Shown: piece by piece, positions 38,614 through 47,803 of the stretch
Layout: every line of letters begins with the position of its first letter
How positions within the stretch are numbered: the first letter of the stretch is position 1
From: an uncultured Clostridia bacterium
Lineage (GTDB): Bacteria > Bacillota > Clostridia > TANB77 > CAG-508
DNA length: 64,000 nt
Direction: 5' to 3'
Assembly: GCA_947632035.1 (NCBI GenBank)
Contig: CANRNR010000004.1
Span: forward strand, 38,516-102,515
Notes under the pieces: generated by a model
The model's database searches: none
The model's input: the letters and a program-made list of their open reading frames with translations, nothing else
What the model was told of the DNA's origin: nothing
Translations under genes and position numbers: made by a program

Positions 38614-39600
38614 ATGTTAAACATTGTATTTATGGGAACCCCAGATTTTGCACAAGAGTCATTAAAAAGCATTGCAGAAGCGGGACACAATATATTAGCA
38701 GTAGTAACAAATCCAGATAAACCAAAGGGCAGGGGAATGAAAATGGTAGCATCCCCTGTAAAAGAGTATGCCCTAGAAAAAGGTTATAAAATTTATCAAC
38801 CAGAAAAAGTAAGAAATAATGAAGAATTTTTAAATGAAATAAAAAACTTAAATCCAGATGTTATTTGTGTAGTAGCATATGGAAAAATTCTTCCACAAGC
38901 ACTTTTAGATGTAGCAAAATTAGGTGCAATAAATGTACATGGATCACTACTTCCTAAATATAGAGGTGCTGCACCAATTCAATGGGCGGTTTTAAATGGT
39001 GATAAGGAAACTGGAGTTACAACAATGTATATGGATGCAGGAATGGACACAGGAGATATAATTTTCAAAGAAAAAGTGAACATAGGAGAAGATGAAACAA
39101 CTGGTGAGCTTTGGGATAGACTAAGCAAAATAGGTGGTAAACTTTTAGTAAAAACACTAGATGCAATAGAAAATAAAACTGCACCAAGAGAAAAGCAGGG
39201 AGATAATTACACAACTGCATCAATGCTAAATAAAGAAATGGCAAAAATAGATTGGGAAGAAAAGACAGCTACTGAAATCAAAAACTTAGTAAGAGGGCTT
39301 AATCCAATTATGGGAGCTTATTCATATTTAGGCGATAAGAAAATAAAATTATGGAAAGTTAAAGCTTTAAGCTATCAAGACTTTTTAGAGATAGATGAAG
39401 AAATGAGAGAGTATGACTATAAATTACCTGGGCTTGTTCCGGGAACAATTTTAACAGCTGATGAAAAAGAAGGCTTTTACATTAAAGCAAAGGACGGAAT
39501 AATTCAAGTCTTAGAATTACAAGCAGAAAATGCTAAGAAAATGAGTGTTGGAGACTTTTTAAGAGGCAATAGACTTCAAGCAGGTAGTATACTGGAATAA
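38614..39600 (+). CDS. fmt: Methionyl-tRNA formyltransferase
   Basis: Fmt formylates initiator Met-tRNA, using 10-formyltetrahydrofolate such as that made by the fhs product in this window. The 328-residue protein has the N-terminal MGTPDFA motif, the catalytic region NVHGSLLPKYRGAAPI and the DTGDI segment, followed by the C-terminal OB-like domain. It is 117 bases after def; the pair adds and removes the formyl group. Confidence 0.97.
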   Translation: MLNIVFMGTPDFAQESLKSIAEAGHNILAVVTNPDKPKGRGMKMVASPVKEYALEKGYKIYQPEKVRNNEEFLNEIKNLNPDVICVVAYGKILPQALLDVAKLGAINVHGSLLPKYRGAAPIQWAVLNGDKETGVTTMYMDAGMDTGDIIFKEKVNIGEDETTGELWDRLSKIGGKLLVKTLDAIENKTAPREKQGDNYTTASMLNKEMAKIDWEEKTATEIKNLVRGLNPIMGAYSYLGDKKIKLWKVKALSYQDFLEIDEEMREYDYKLPGLVPGTILTADEKEGFYIKAKDGIIQVLELQAENAKKMSVGDFLRGNRLQAGSILE

Positions 39601-39677
39601 ACAAAATTGGAACATTTTAAAACTTTTATTTTAAAACAATATATTTAACATAAAAAATTAGTAATTTTTTAGTAGTA

Positions 39678-39706
39678 TTGCAAAATTATGTAAAATATAT
39701 TATAAT
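39678..39706 (+). promoter_or_regulatory. Promoter of the 88-residue gene
   Basis: TTGCAA (39678-39683) and TATAAT (39701-39706) are separated by 17 bases. Confidence 0.75.
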
Positions 39707-39764
39707 AATGTTCATGTAAGGCAATGAGCCTTATAAATAAATTATAGAAAGAAGAACAGAGAAC

Positions 39765-40031
39765 ATGAATGTAGAACGGCTTCGAGAAATACTTAAAGTA
39801 GCACAGGAAAAGAATGTAAGGTACCTTATTGTAACTCTTACAAATGGAGACAAAAGATTCATAACTGTGCGTCCAGACAAAGTTTATGAAGGCTTCATGG
39901 ATGCTAATATTTGGGACGGGTATTCTTATGAGGAGAAAATAACTAAAAGAGAACTCATATTCTTAAATGCCATTGCTAGCATTCAATTAGAAGGCAATCG
40001 TATTCCTGAAAAAGACCCTAATCTGTTCTAA
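39765..40031 (+). CDS. Small protein of unknown function, atypical codon use
   Basis: I do not recognise this 88-residue protein. It begins MNVERLREILKVAQEK and continues with a beta-rich segment (RYLIVTLTNGDKRFITV) and a late hydrophobic strand (LIFLNAIASIQLEG). It contains an in-frame CGG at 39777-39779 with no frame change, plus CGT, CGA and CTC codons, unlike core genes here. With its own promoter and terminator it is a single-gene unit, resembling those at 6258 and 53692. Acquired origin is likely. Confidence 0.75.
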   Translation: MNVERLREILKVAQEKNVRYLIVTLTNGDKRFITVRPDKVYEGFMDANIWDGYSYEEKITKRELIFLNAIASIQLEGNRIPEKDPNLF

Positions 40032-40052
40032 GAAATCCTTTATAAAGGATTA

Positions 40053-40104
40053 AAAAAATCTCATTTGATTGCTGTAATAAGCAAGAAAATGAGATTTTTT
40101 TATT
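40053..40104 (+). terminator. Terminator after the 88-residue gene
   Basis: AAAAAATCTCATTT pairs with AAATGAGATTTTTT, with a smaller hairpin (TTGCT with AGCAA) in the loop. Confidence 0.8.
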
Positions 40105-40106
40105 GT

Positions 40107-40171
40107 GAAACAACAAGGTTCTCGGGTACACACCTACAATCTTTGATTGTGATGGTGGGTGAGGTTCTTAT
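40107..40171. repeat. Hairpin repeat, copy A
   Basis: This block (GAAACAACAAGGTTCTCGGG, then a stem around ACAATCTTTGATTGT, ending GAGGTTCTTAT) recurs at 61111-61180 with most differences in the stem arms. Both copies directly follow a rho-independent terminator. It does not encode a protein that I can see. Confidence 0.85.
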
Positions 40172-40346
40172 TTAGTACATTAATCAAAATGTAGACAAAA
40201 ACTTTTTGACCAATTGAAAAGTTAAATTCAATTCTGTAAAGACAAAACTTTTAAACTAAATTTTAAAAAATAGTTGTAAATTTTAAATAATATTGATATA
40301 CTTATGGTATCAAAAATCTCATAAGAGAAAAAGAGGAGGTATCTTT

Positions 40347-40781
40347 ATGGAAGAAAATAGAGAAGTAAAAGAAGTAGAAGAAGTTACAGAAAATAGTGGA
40401 GAAGTTGCATTAGAAAGCAATACAAATATAAAAATAGCAGATGATGTTATTGCAGTTATAGCAGGAGTTGCAGTAGCTGAAGTTCCAGGTGTAGCAGAAA
40501 TGTCTGGCGGATTTGCAGGAGGAATTTCAGAAGTACTTAGTGGAAAGAAGAACTTATCAAAAGGAATTAAAGTAGAATCAGGAGAAAAAGAAACAAAAAT
40601 AGATGTTAATATTATAGTAGAATATGGAACAAGAATTCCTGATGTTGCATTTGAAATTCAAAATAGAGTTAAGAAAGCAGTAGAAAATATGACAGGATTA
40701 AAAGTAGTAGAAGTAAATGTTCATGTTCAAGGTGTTAGCACAGAAAACATGGGAGTAACCGAAAAGGAAAACCAAGAATAA
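40347..40781 (+). CDS. Asp23/Gls24 family envelope stress response protein
   Basis: This 144-residue protein starts at the ATG at 40347 behind GAGGAGGT. It has the Asp23 family pattern: NIKIADDVIAVIAGVAVAEV, a Gly-rich loop, GIKVESGEKETKIDVNIIVEYG, and a final KKAVENMTGLKVVEVNVHV segment. Asp23 proteins coat the inner face of the membrane by binding AmaP, which is encoded next. The usual role is cell-envelope homeostasis. Confidence 0.92.
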   Translation: MEENREVKEVEEVTENSGEVALESNTNIKIADDVIAVIAGVAVAEVPGVAEMSGGFAGGISEVLSGKKNLSKGIKVESGEKETKIDVNIIVEYGTRIPDVAFEIQNRVKKAVENMTGLKVVEVNVHVQGVSTENMGVTEKENQE

Positions 40782-40792
40782 TTTGAAAATTT

Positions 40793-40826
40793 GGGCACGG
40801 AAGTTTAATTGCCGTGCCTATTTTAA
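40793..40826 (+). terminator. Hairpin after the Asp23 gene
   Basis: GGCACGG pairs with CCGTGCC, followed by TATTTTAAG. Termination may be partial, leaving Asp23 mRNA more abundant than amaP mRNA. Confidence 0.65.
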
Positions 40827-40929
40827 GATATATGATGCTTTACAATTAAAATAAAAAATTGATTAAATAAAAATCGAAAATATTAAAAAAGAAAGGAAAG
40901 TATAATATATTATTATACAAGGAAACAAA

Positions 40930-41487
40930 ATGAAAATATTAGATAGAATAGGATTAGCAATTTTTTCAACAATAATTCTTATTATTTCTATAATAGTATG
41001 CTTACTTATTTTTGGATGGTTAGACTTGGACTTTGTACATCAAGTAGCAGAAATGATATTAGAAAATGAGATATGCACTAATACATTACTAGCACTTAGT
41101 ATTATATTTATTTTATTAGCAATAAAATGTATCTTTTTTGAATCAAGCTCTGATAAAGAAGTAGATTATAAAAATGGAATTTTATTAGAAAATTCTGATG
41201 GTAAGTTGTTAATTACAAAAGATACATTAGAAAATTTAGTAAATGGTATAGCAAGAGGATTTGAAGGTGCGGAAAGTATAACAACAAGAGTAGAACTAGA
41301 TAAAGAAAATCATGTAATAGTATTTGTAAACTTAAGTGTAAAAGAAAATGCTATTATAAAAGAATTATCTTCAAATTTACAAACTAAAATAAAGGAAACT
41401 ATTAAAAAGACTTCAGATTTAGATGTAAAAGAAGTAAATATTAAAGTAAAAGATGTTGAACCTACTAAAAATGTGGTACAAGAGTAA
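40930..41487 (+). CDS. amaP: Alkaline shock response membrane anchor protein AmaP
   Basis: The 185-residue protein has two N-terminal membrane helices (about 9-31 and 52-70) and a soluble Asp23-like domain (GKLLITKDTLENLVNG, then VNLSVKENAIIKELSSNLQ). This architecture is typical of AmaP, which anchors Asp23-type proteins to the membrane. The neighbouring Asp23 gene and the DUF2273 gene complete the usual trio. Confidence 0.88.
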   Translation: MKILDRIGLAIFSTIILIISIIVCLLIFGWLDLDFVHQVAEMILENEICTNTLLALSIIFILLAIKCIFFESSSDKEVDYKNGILLENSDGKLLITKDTLENLVNGIARGFEGAESITTRVELDKENHVIVFVNLSVKENAIIKELSSNLQTKIKETIKKTSDLDVKEVNIKVKDVEPTKNVVQE

Positions 41488-41513
41488 GTTTCATACAAAA
41501 GGGAGGCTTTCAA

Positions 41514-41729
41514 ATGGATAATTTTAAACAATTTTGTGATAAATATGCTGGAGCTATATTTGGGTTCTTAGTTGGACTTGGGTTAGCAGTACTTTTATTA
41601 TGTACAAATCTATATAAACTAATAATAGGAATTGTACTAATAATTGCTTGCGTTTATTTTGGAAATTACATTCAACGTAATAAAGAAAATGTAAAAGAAA
41701 AAACAAAGAAATTTATTGACAAATTATAA
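41514..41729 (+). CDS. DUF2273 small membrane protein
   Basis: This 71-residue protein has two hydrophobic helices separated by a short turn (AGAIFGFLVGLGLAVLLL, then IIGIVLIIACVYFG) and a Lys-rich C-terminus. It matches the DUF2273 family that accompanies Asp23 and AmaP. It starts 26 bases after amaP, behind a GGGAGG. Its exact role is unknown. Confidence 0.85.
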   Translation: MDNFKQFCDKYAGAIFGFLVGLGLAVLLLCTNLYKLIIGIVLIIACVYFGNYIQRNKENVKEKTKKFIDKL

Positions 41730-41835
41730 AAATTTATTAAACTTAAAAATAATCCTTAAGATAATGCAATTCATATAAAAATTATATGATTATAAATATT
41801 TTAGGGATTAAATGTAATATTAAAGGGGAAAAAAT

Positions 41836-42264
41836 ATGACAAGAACTGAAACTAGGCAAATAGCATTTGAACTTTTATATAGTTTAGAAATACAGAAAAC
41901 AGAAGCAAGTGAGCAGGAAGAACAAATAAACTTATTTTTAGAAGGGCAAGATATTCAAGATAAAAAAGTAAAAGACTATGCAATAGATATGATAAACGGA
42001 ATAGAAAAAAATAAAGAAGAGATTCAAAGTTTAATTTCTCAAAATTTAAAAGAAAAATGGGATATCACTAGAATTTCTAAGATAAATATTACACTTTTAA
42101 AATTAGCAATATATGAAATTGTTTACAAAAAATTACCATATAAAGTAGTGGTAAACGAAGTAGTAGAGCTTGCCAAAAAATATGGAGATGATAATTCACC
42201 ATCATTTATAAATGGTGTACTTGCAAATGTTATTAAACAATGTAATATTACAGAAGAACAATAA
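41836..42264 (+). CDS. nusB: Transcription antitermination factor NusB
   Basis: NusB binds boxA RNA with NusE and supports rRNA antitermination. The 142-residue helical protein starts MTRTETRQIAFELLYS and shows the late motif LPYKVVVNEVVELAKKYG followed by FINGVLANV. Length is normal. It precedes xseA and xseB, a frequent order in Firmicutes. Confidence 0.96.
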   Translation: MTRTETRQIAFELLYSLEIQKTEASEQEEQINLFLEGQDIQDKKVKDYAIDMINGIEKNKEEIQSLISQNLKEKWDITRISKINITLLKLAIYEIVYKKLPYKVVVNEVVELAKKYGDDNSPSFINGVLANVIKQCNITEEQ

Positions 42265-42365
42265 AGATTGCATACTGTTTAAAATAGTAAATTACAAAAA
42301 TATTATAAAATACAGAACTTGTAAAAAAATAATATTAAGATTTAAATAACAAAAGAGGTTAGCAA

Positions 42366-43556
42366 ATGATTTATAATGCAATTAGTGTAAGTGAACTAAA
42401 TAGATATATCAAAGAAAAATTTGAAGAAGACGAGTATTTTTCTAGTGTTTTAGTAGAAGGAGAAATATCCAATTGTAAGCACCATTATACTGGTCATATT
42501 TACTTTACACTAAAAGATGAAAATTCTTTAATAAAAGGAATAATGTTTAAAACATATACTTCACATTTAGATTTTGATTTGCAAGATGGAATGAAAGTAA
42601 TGATACTTGGAAGTGTTTCAGTTTTTGAAAGAGATGGAACTTACCAACTATATGCAAAAGCAATGAAACAACTTGGAAAAGTAGGAGATTTAAGAGCAGC
42701 ATTTGAAGAGTTAAAGGCAAAATTAGAAAAAGAAGGACTTTTTGATAATAATCACAAAAAGCCAATTCCAATGATGCCAAAGACAATAGGAGTACTTACA
42801 TCAAATACAGGAGCAGTTATTAGAGATATTATAAATGTCTCAACTAGAAGAAATCCAAATGTACACATTAGGTTATTACCTGTTCCAGTACAAGGAGAAG
42901 GTGCTGCACAAAAAATTGCAGATGGAATAAAATTAATGAATGAAAATAATTTAGCAGATGTCTTAATCGTTGCAAGAGGTGGAGGTTCATTAGAAGATTT
43001 ATGGCCATTTAATGAAGAAGTAGTTGCAAGGGCAATATATAATTCTGAAATACCTGTAATTTCAGCAGTAGGGCATGAAACAGATTTTACTATCTCAGAT
43101 TTTGTAGCAGATTTAAGAGCACCAACACCATCGGCTGCAGCTGAACTTGCAGTTCAAGATATATCAATATTACAAGAAACTATATTTTCATATCAAAATC
43201 GTTTTAAACAGTCTTTAGTAAAAAAATTACAATTTATGAGATTACAATATGAGAAATGTATGGCAAGTAGAGCTTATGCAAAACCATTACAACAAATACA
43301 AGAAAAATATATTATCATAGATAAAAATGTAAAAAGCTTAGAATATAGCATATCAAAGAAATTTCAAAATGAAAAATCAAAGGCGCAAAATGTATTTTTA
43401 AAATTGGATGCATTAAGCCCTTTGAAAACATTAGCAAGAGGATATGGAATTGTGTCAGTAGATGATAAAATAATAAAAAGTGTAAAACAACTAAAAGCAG
43501 ATGACAACATTTCTGTTCGCATGCAAGATGGAGCAATAAAAGCAAAAGTTATATAA
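42366..43556 (+). CDS. xseA: Exodeoxyribonuclease VII large subunit
   Basis: With XseB this subunit forms ExoVII, which degrades single-stranded DNA. The 396-residue protein has an N-terminal OB fold (about 1-100), the catalytic core with IGVLTSNTGAVIRDI, ARGGGSLEDLWPFNEE and SAVGHETDFTISDFVADLRA, and then a coiled-coil segment. Length is normal. A hypothetical gene lies between it and xseB. Confidence 0.97.
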   Translation: MIYNAISVSELNRYIKEKFEEDEYFSSVLVEGEISNCKHHYTGHIYFTLKDENSLIKGIMFKTYTSHLDFDLQDGMKVMILGSVSVFERDGTYQLYAKAMKQLGKVGDLRAAFEELKAKLEKEGLFDNNHKKPIPMMPKTIGVLTSNTGAVIRDIINVSTRRNPNVHIRLLPVPVQGEGAAQKIADGIKLMNENNLADVLIVARGGGSLEDLWPFNEEVVARAIYNSEIPVISAVGHETDFTISDFVADLRAPTPSAAAELAVQDISILQETIFSYQNRFKQSLVKKLQFMRLQYEKCMASRAYAKPLQQIQEKYIIIDKNVKSLEYSISKKFQNEKSKAQNVFLKLDALSPLKTLARGYGIVSVDDKIIKSVKQLKADDNISVRMQDGAIKAKVI

Positions 43557-43584
43557 AATTATACATATGAAAGAAGGGATTTTC

Positions 43585-44091
43585 ATGAGTAAAGGAGCAA
43601 GAAATATAATACTTGGAGTATGTGCTATAATAATAGTATTTGTAATTATATCAATTATTTATCAACAATATAAAACAGAACCAATAAATGCAAATGAAAC
43701 AAAGGAAAATACAATATCAAATGAAAACAAAGAAGAAAACAATACATTTAATCAAAGTTCTGAAAATGAAGAAATTACAAATAAAGAAAATAATGAATTA
43801 GAAAATACAAATACAGAAAATACAGTAACTGAAGATGATAATAATAATGATGAGGATAATGATGAAAGCACACCAAACTATGATGATCTTATAACAGAAA
43901 AAGAAAATAAAGCCATTAATTTGGTAAAAAAATTGTGGAAAAAAGACTACGGAAATTTAGATGGGGTTTCATTTAATGTTAGTATACAAAATGACGGAAA
44001 ATATGGAGTAACTGTATATGATGTAGTAACAACAAAAACAATTAAATTTTATATAGTAGATGTAGATACTGAAATGATAAGGGAAAGATAA
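43585..44091 (+). CDS. Membrane-anchored protein of unknown function
   Basis: Start is the ATG at 43585 behind AAGAAGGGA, giving 168 residues. The protein has one N-terminal membrane helix (about 8-27), a long Glu/Asn/Thr-rich linker (about 30-105), and a small C-terminal domain (ENKAINLVKKLWKKDYGN, then GKYGVTVYDVVTTKTIKFYIVD). The domain resembles small secreted beta-alpha modules but I do not recognise it. It is inserted between xseA and xseB, likely in the same transcript. Confidence 0.72.
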   Translation: MSKGARNIILGVCAIIIVFVIISIIYQQYKTEPINANETKENTISNENKEENNTFNQSSENEEITNKENNELENTNTENTVTEDDNNNDEDNDESTPNYDDLITEKENKAINLVKKLWKKDYGNLDGVSFNVSIQNDGKYGVTVYDVVTTKTIKFYIVDVDTEMIRER

Positions 44092-44106
44092 AGGTGAGAG
44101 TTGATT

Positions 44107-44418
44107 ATGGCAAGTAAAAAAGAAAATCTAAATGATGAAAATTATAAAATTGATGATTTAAATAAAGATGTTTTAAGTAAAAAGGATGCTGAAAATGATT
44201 TAAAATTCGAAGAAGCAATAAAGCAATTAGAAGAAATAGCAAATGAACTAGAAAAAGGCGATTTGGATTTAGATAGCTCAGTTAGTAAGTTTGAAGAAGG
44301 AATGAAGCTTTCTAAAAAATGCAATAGCTTATTAGAAGATGCAGAAAAAAGAATAACCATTTTACTAAATGATAATGGAAATCTAAAAGAGGAAGATTTT
44401 AAGCCAGAAGAGGAATAA
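44107..44418 (+). CDS. xseB: Exodeoxyribonuclease VII small subunit
   Basis: The small ExoVII subunit is recognised by the region FEEAIKQLEEIANELEKGDL, followed by SSVSKFEEGMKLSKKCNSLLEDAEKR in two pieces around a Leu/Asp segment. The core is about 65 residues; this protein has a charged N-terminal extension of about 30 residues. The ATG at 44107 is preferred, six bases after GGTGAGAG. Confidence 0.92.
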   Translation: MASKKENLNDENYKIDDLNKDVLSKKDAENDLKFEEAIKQLEEIANELEKGDLDLDSSVSKFEEGMKLSKKCNSLLEDAEKRITILLNDNGNLKEEDFKPEEE

Positions 44419-44511
44419 CTAAAAATTTATATATTAAAGTAATAAAATAATATAAAGCAAAATTATAAAAATTTGCAAAAATAAATTAAAGCTAAAAGAG
44501 GAAAGAAGAAA

Positions 44512-44958
44512 ATGATAAAGGGGATTATAGAGTTTATACAATTATACAAATATATTATTGTACCATTTTTGGTATGGTTTGGAATACAATCATTTAAACT
44601 AATTTATGACTTAGTAGTAACAAAAAAATTCAATTTTAAAAGAATTTTACAAGCAGGTGGAATGCCAAGTTCACACTCTGCAGTTGTAATTTCTTTAACA
44701 ACAATGATAGCAAAGGCAGAAGGAATAACCTCGCCTTTATTTGGCATATCATTAATTTTTTCATTTATAGTAATGTATGATGCAGCAGGAATTAGAAGGG
44801 CAGCAGGAAAACAAGCAAAACTATTAAATAAAATTATAGAAACACCTGGGCTTACAAACCTAGAAGTGCAAGAAAGGTTAGTAGAAGTTTTAGGACATAC
44901 ACCAGTACAAGTATTTGTAGGGGCACTTATTGGGCTAATAGTGGGGCTTATTATTTAA
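44512..44958 (+). CDS. Divergent PAP2 family membrane protein
   Basis: The 148-residue membrane protein matches the divergent PAP2 (DUF212) family. The conserved GGMPSSHSA motif (about 47-55) and MYDAAGIRRAAGKQA (about 87-101) resemble the phosphatase motifs of PAP2 enzymes. About four helices are visible. Substrate is unknown, perhaps a lipid phosphate. It is preceded by GAGGAAAG and followed by the third palindromic element. Confidence 0.9.
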   Translation: MIKGIIEFIQLYKYIIVPFLVWFGIQSFKLIYDLVVTKKFNFKRILQAGGMPSSHSAVVISLTTMIAKAEGITSPLFGISLIFSFIVMYDAAGIRRAAGKQAKLLNKIIETPGLTNLEVQERLVEVLGHTPVQVFVGALIGLIVGLII

Positions 44959-44974
44959 ATTTCTTATATTTTAA

Positions 44975-45090
44975 AATGTAGTAATTTTTCGTTTGCCTTG
45001 CTGTCGCAATATAAAATTGCTCCAAAGTTTTTTAACAGACCGTATGCTTGTTGGTCCCCACAGCCACGCTACAAAAATATTATATTATTT
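44975..45090. repeat. Palindromic intergenic element, copy 3 (diverged)
   Basis: The core CTTGCTGTCGCAA, then TTGCTCCAAA, matches copies 1 and 2, and the outer parts (TAATTTTTCG near 44981; GCTACAAAAATATTA near 45067) are weak inverted repeats. The right half has diverged. It lies directly after the PAP2-like gene, in the same position relative to a stop codon as the other copies. Confidence 0.65.
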
Positions 45091-45146
45091 CATAATAAAT
45101 AAAAAATTAAATTTTGCAATTAATTAAAAAGAAAGGATGTAAAAAC

Positions 45147-46808
45147 ATGGAAGATATTGAAATAGCAAGAAATACGAAACTAGAGCCAATTACAAACATA
45201 GCAAAAACTATAGGAATTGATGAAGAAGAATTAGAGCAATATGGAAAGTATAAGGCAAAAATTTCTTTGGATGCTTATGAAAAAAGAAAAGATAGAAAAA
45301 ATGGAAAGTTAGTATTAGTGACAGCAATAAATCCAACACCACTTGGAGAAGGTAAAACTACAATGGCAATAGGTTTAGCAGATGGATTAAAAGAAATTGG
45401 TAAAAAACCAGTATTAGCTTTGCGTGAGCCTTCATTAGGACCTGTATTTGGAATTAAGGGTGGTGCAACAGGTGGTGGACATAGCCAAATAGCTCCAATG
45501 GAAGATATTAACTTGCATTTCACAGGAGATATCCATGCAATTACATCAGCAAATAATTTACTAGCAAGTATGATAGATAATCACATCTATTTTGGAAACG
45601 AGCTAGGAATAGAAAAAGTAGTATGGAAAAGATGCGTAGATTTAAATGATAGACAATTAAGAACAGTAGAAACAGGTTTATCAAACGAAAAAAATATTGT
45701 ACCAAGAACAGATGGATTTGATATTTCAGTTGCATCTGAAATAATGGCAATATTTTGCTTAGCAACAGATAGCAAAGATTTGAAACGAAGACTAGGAAAT
45801 ATCATAATTGGATATAATAAAGAAAACAAGCCAGTTACAGCAAGAGATTTAAAGGCAGATGGAGCTATGGCAGTTTTATTAAAAGATGCTTTGCAACCAA
45901 ATTTAGTACAAACATTAGAAAAAGTTCCTGCAATAGTTCATGGTGGTCCATTTGCTAATATTGCACATGGTTGCAATAGTATTATAGCAACAAAATTAGC
46001 ATTAAAATTAGGTGACTATGTAATAACAGAAGCTGGATTTGGTGCTGACTTAGGAGCAGAAAAATTCTTAGATATTAAATGTAGAAAAGCAAGCTTAAAG
46101 CCAGATGCAGTAGTATGTGTAGCTACAATAAAAGCATTAAAATATCATGGCGGTATGCCAAAAGAAGAAATTAAAAATGAAAATATGGAATATTTGCAAA
46201 GAGGCTTTGCAAACTTAGAAAAACATATAGAAAACCTAAAAGACCATTATGGCTTGAATGTAATAGTAGCAATAAATAAATATACATATGACACAGAAAA
46301 TGAAATAAATTTCCTAAAAGAAAAATTACAAGAAAAAGGAATAGAGTTAAGCTTAGTAGAAAGCTGGGAAAAAGGTGGCAAAGGTGCAAAGGATTTAGCA
46401 GAAAAAGTAGTAGACTTAGTAGAAAAACCAAGCAATTTCAAATATGCATATGAATTAGATGAAACAATAGAAAACAAAATAAAGGCTGTAGCAACAAAAA
46501 TATATGGAGCAGAAAGCGTAGAATTTACTGATGAAGCTATGAAAAAAATAGAAGAAATTAAAGCTTTAGGTTATGATAATTTACCAGTTTGCATTGCAAA
46601 AACACAATATTCTTTCTCAGATGATGCTAAAAATTTAGAGTGCAAAGAACCTTTCAAAATTCATGTGCAAGATGTTATACTAAGAGCAGGAGCAGAATTT
46701 ATTGTCGTTCTAACAGGAAAAATTATGACAATGCCTGGACTTCCAAAAGTTCCATCAGCAGAAAAAATAGACATTGACGAAAATGGAAATATAGTAGGTA
46801 TTTTCTAA
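45147..46808 (+). CDS. fhs: Formate-tetrahydrofolate ligase
   Basis: This enzyme makes 10-formyltetrahydrofolate from formate, ATP and tetrahydrofolate; it serves purine synthesis, initiator tRNA formylation and, in acetogens, the methyl branch of the Wood-Ljungdahl pathway. Start is the ATG at 45147 behind GAAAGGA, giving 553 residues. The P-loop region TPLGEGKTT (about 63-72), [19 protein letters not shown], and the C-terminal [16 protein letters not shown] are canonical. No other pathway genes are nearby. Confidence 0.97.
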   Translation: MEDIEIARNTKLEPITNIAKTIGIDEEELEQYGKYKAKISLDAYEKRKDRKNGKLVLVTAINPTPLGEGKTTMAIGLADGLKEIGKKPVLALREPSLGPVFGIKGGATGGGHSQIAPMEDINLHFTGDIHAITSANNLLASMIDNHIYFGNELGIEKVVWKRCVDLNDRQLRTVETGLSNEKNIVPRTDGFDISVASEIMAIFCLATDSKDLKRRLGNIIIGYNKENKPVTARDLKADGAMAVLLKDALQPNLVQTLEKVPAIVHGGPFANIAHGCNSIIATKLALKLGDYVITEAGFGADLGAEKFLDIKCRKASLKPDAVVCVATIKALKYHGGMPKEEIKNENMEYLQRGFANLEKHIENLKDHYGLNVIVAINKYTYDTENEINFLKEKLQEKGIELSLVESWEKGGKGAKDLAEKVVDLVEKPSNFKYAYELDETIENKIKAVATKIYGAESVEFTDEAMKKIEEIKALGYDNLPVCIAKTQYSFSDDAKNLECKEPFKIHVQDVILRAGAEFIVVLTGKIMTMPGLPKVPSAEKIDIDENGNIVGIF

Positions 46809-46894
46809 TTCTAATATATAAAAAACTTTATAAAGATATTAGTTATGAAATTTAGTTAAAAAAGCATGATTACATATTTAAAAACTGTATAAAT

Positions 46895-46949
46895 ACACCA
46901 TTTCTGGTTAAAATAAATTTAAAAATAATCAGAAAGTGGTGTTTTTTTT
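46895..46949 (+). terminator. Terminator hairpin overlapping the sleB ribosome binding region
   Basis: ACACCATTTCTG pairs with CAGAAAGTGGTGT and is followed by eight T residues that run into the sleB start codon. It should terminate fhs transcripts. The only ribosome-binding-like sequence for sleB (AGAAAGTGGTG) is inside its 3' arm. Confidence 0.8.
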
Positions 46950-47711
46950 ATGAAAAATTTTATAAAGAATATATTTATAAAAAATGACTTTGAAAAAAAT
47001 AGTTTTACAAAAAAGAATATTATAACCAAAAACGAAAAGAGAATAATAGCAGTTATAATTTTATTTATAACTTTTACAATATTTGTTTTCTATAACATTT
47101 TCTTTAGAAATAATGCAGCAGAAGCATTATCAAAATATGGCTCTAGAGGAAATGAAGTAATACAAATACAAACAAAATTAAAAAGATGGGGATATTATAA
47201 TGGAAGTATAGATGGAATTTATGGTAGCAAAACACAATCAGCAGTAAGATATTTTCAATCAAAAAATGGTCTAACTGTAGATGGAATAGCAGGAAAAAAT
47301 ACATTAGCTGCAATGGGAATTTATAGTTCATCTTCATCATCAGGCTCAAGCTCAAATAATTCTAATGACTTAAATTTACTTTCAAGGTTAGTATATGGAG
47401 AATCAAGAGGAGAGCCATATACAGGTCAAGTAGCAGTAGCAGCAGTTGTATTAAACAGAGTAAAAAGTAGCTCATTTCCAAATTCAGTAGCAGGAGTTAT
47501 ATATCAGTCAGGTGCATTTGACGCAGTATCTGATGGACAAATAAACTTGTCGCCAAACTCTACTGCAAAAAAAGCAGCACAAGATGCTTTAAACGGCTGG
47601 GACCCAAGCTATGGCGCAATTTATTATTTTAACCCTAGCACAGCAACAAATAAATGGATATGGTCAAGACCTATGACTGTAACAATTGGAAAGCATAGAT
47701 TTTGCAAGTAA
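46950..47711 (+). CDS. sleB: Spore cortex-lytic enzyme SleB-like hydrolase
   Basis: This lytic enzyme is expected to degrade cortex peptidoglycan during germination. The 253-residue protein has a charged N-terminus, a membrane helix (about 30-48), a peptidoglycan-binding domain (about 55-122; GSRGNEVIQIQTKLKRWGYY), a Ser-rich linker, and a Hydrolase_2 domain (about 140-253; LVYGESRGEPYTGQVAVAAV, VIYQSGAFD). The catalytic glutamate is in GESRGE. It might instead act in vegetative wall turnover (cwlJ/sleB group). Confidence 0.92.
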   Translation: MKNFIKNIFIKNDFEKNSFTKKNIITKNEKRIIAVIILFITFTIFVFYNIFFRNNAAEALSKYGSRGNEVIQIQTKLKRWGYYNGSIDGIYGSKTQSAVRYFQSKNGLTVDGIAGKNTLAAMGIYSSSSSSGSSSNNSNDLNLLSRLVYGESRGEPYTGQVAVAAVVLNRVKSSSFPNSVAGVIYQSGAFDAVSDGQINLSPNSTAKKAAQDALNGWDPSYGAIYYFNPSTATNKWIWSRPMTVTIGKHRFCK

Positions 47712-47803
47712 ATTTAAAATGTGAAAATCAAACTTCTCCTTGACAAATTAAAAGCATATTGGTAATATAATTAAAGAAAAGAACAAAAAATGGAGGCATA
47801 ATG

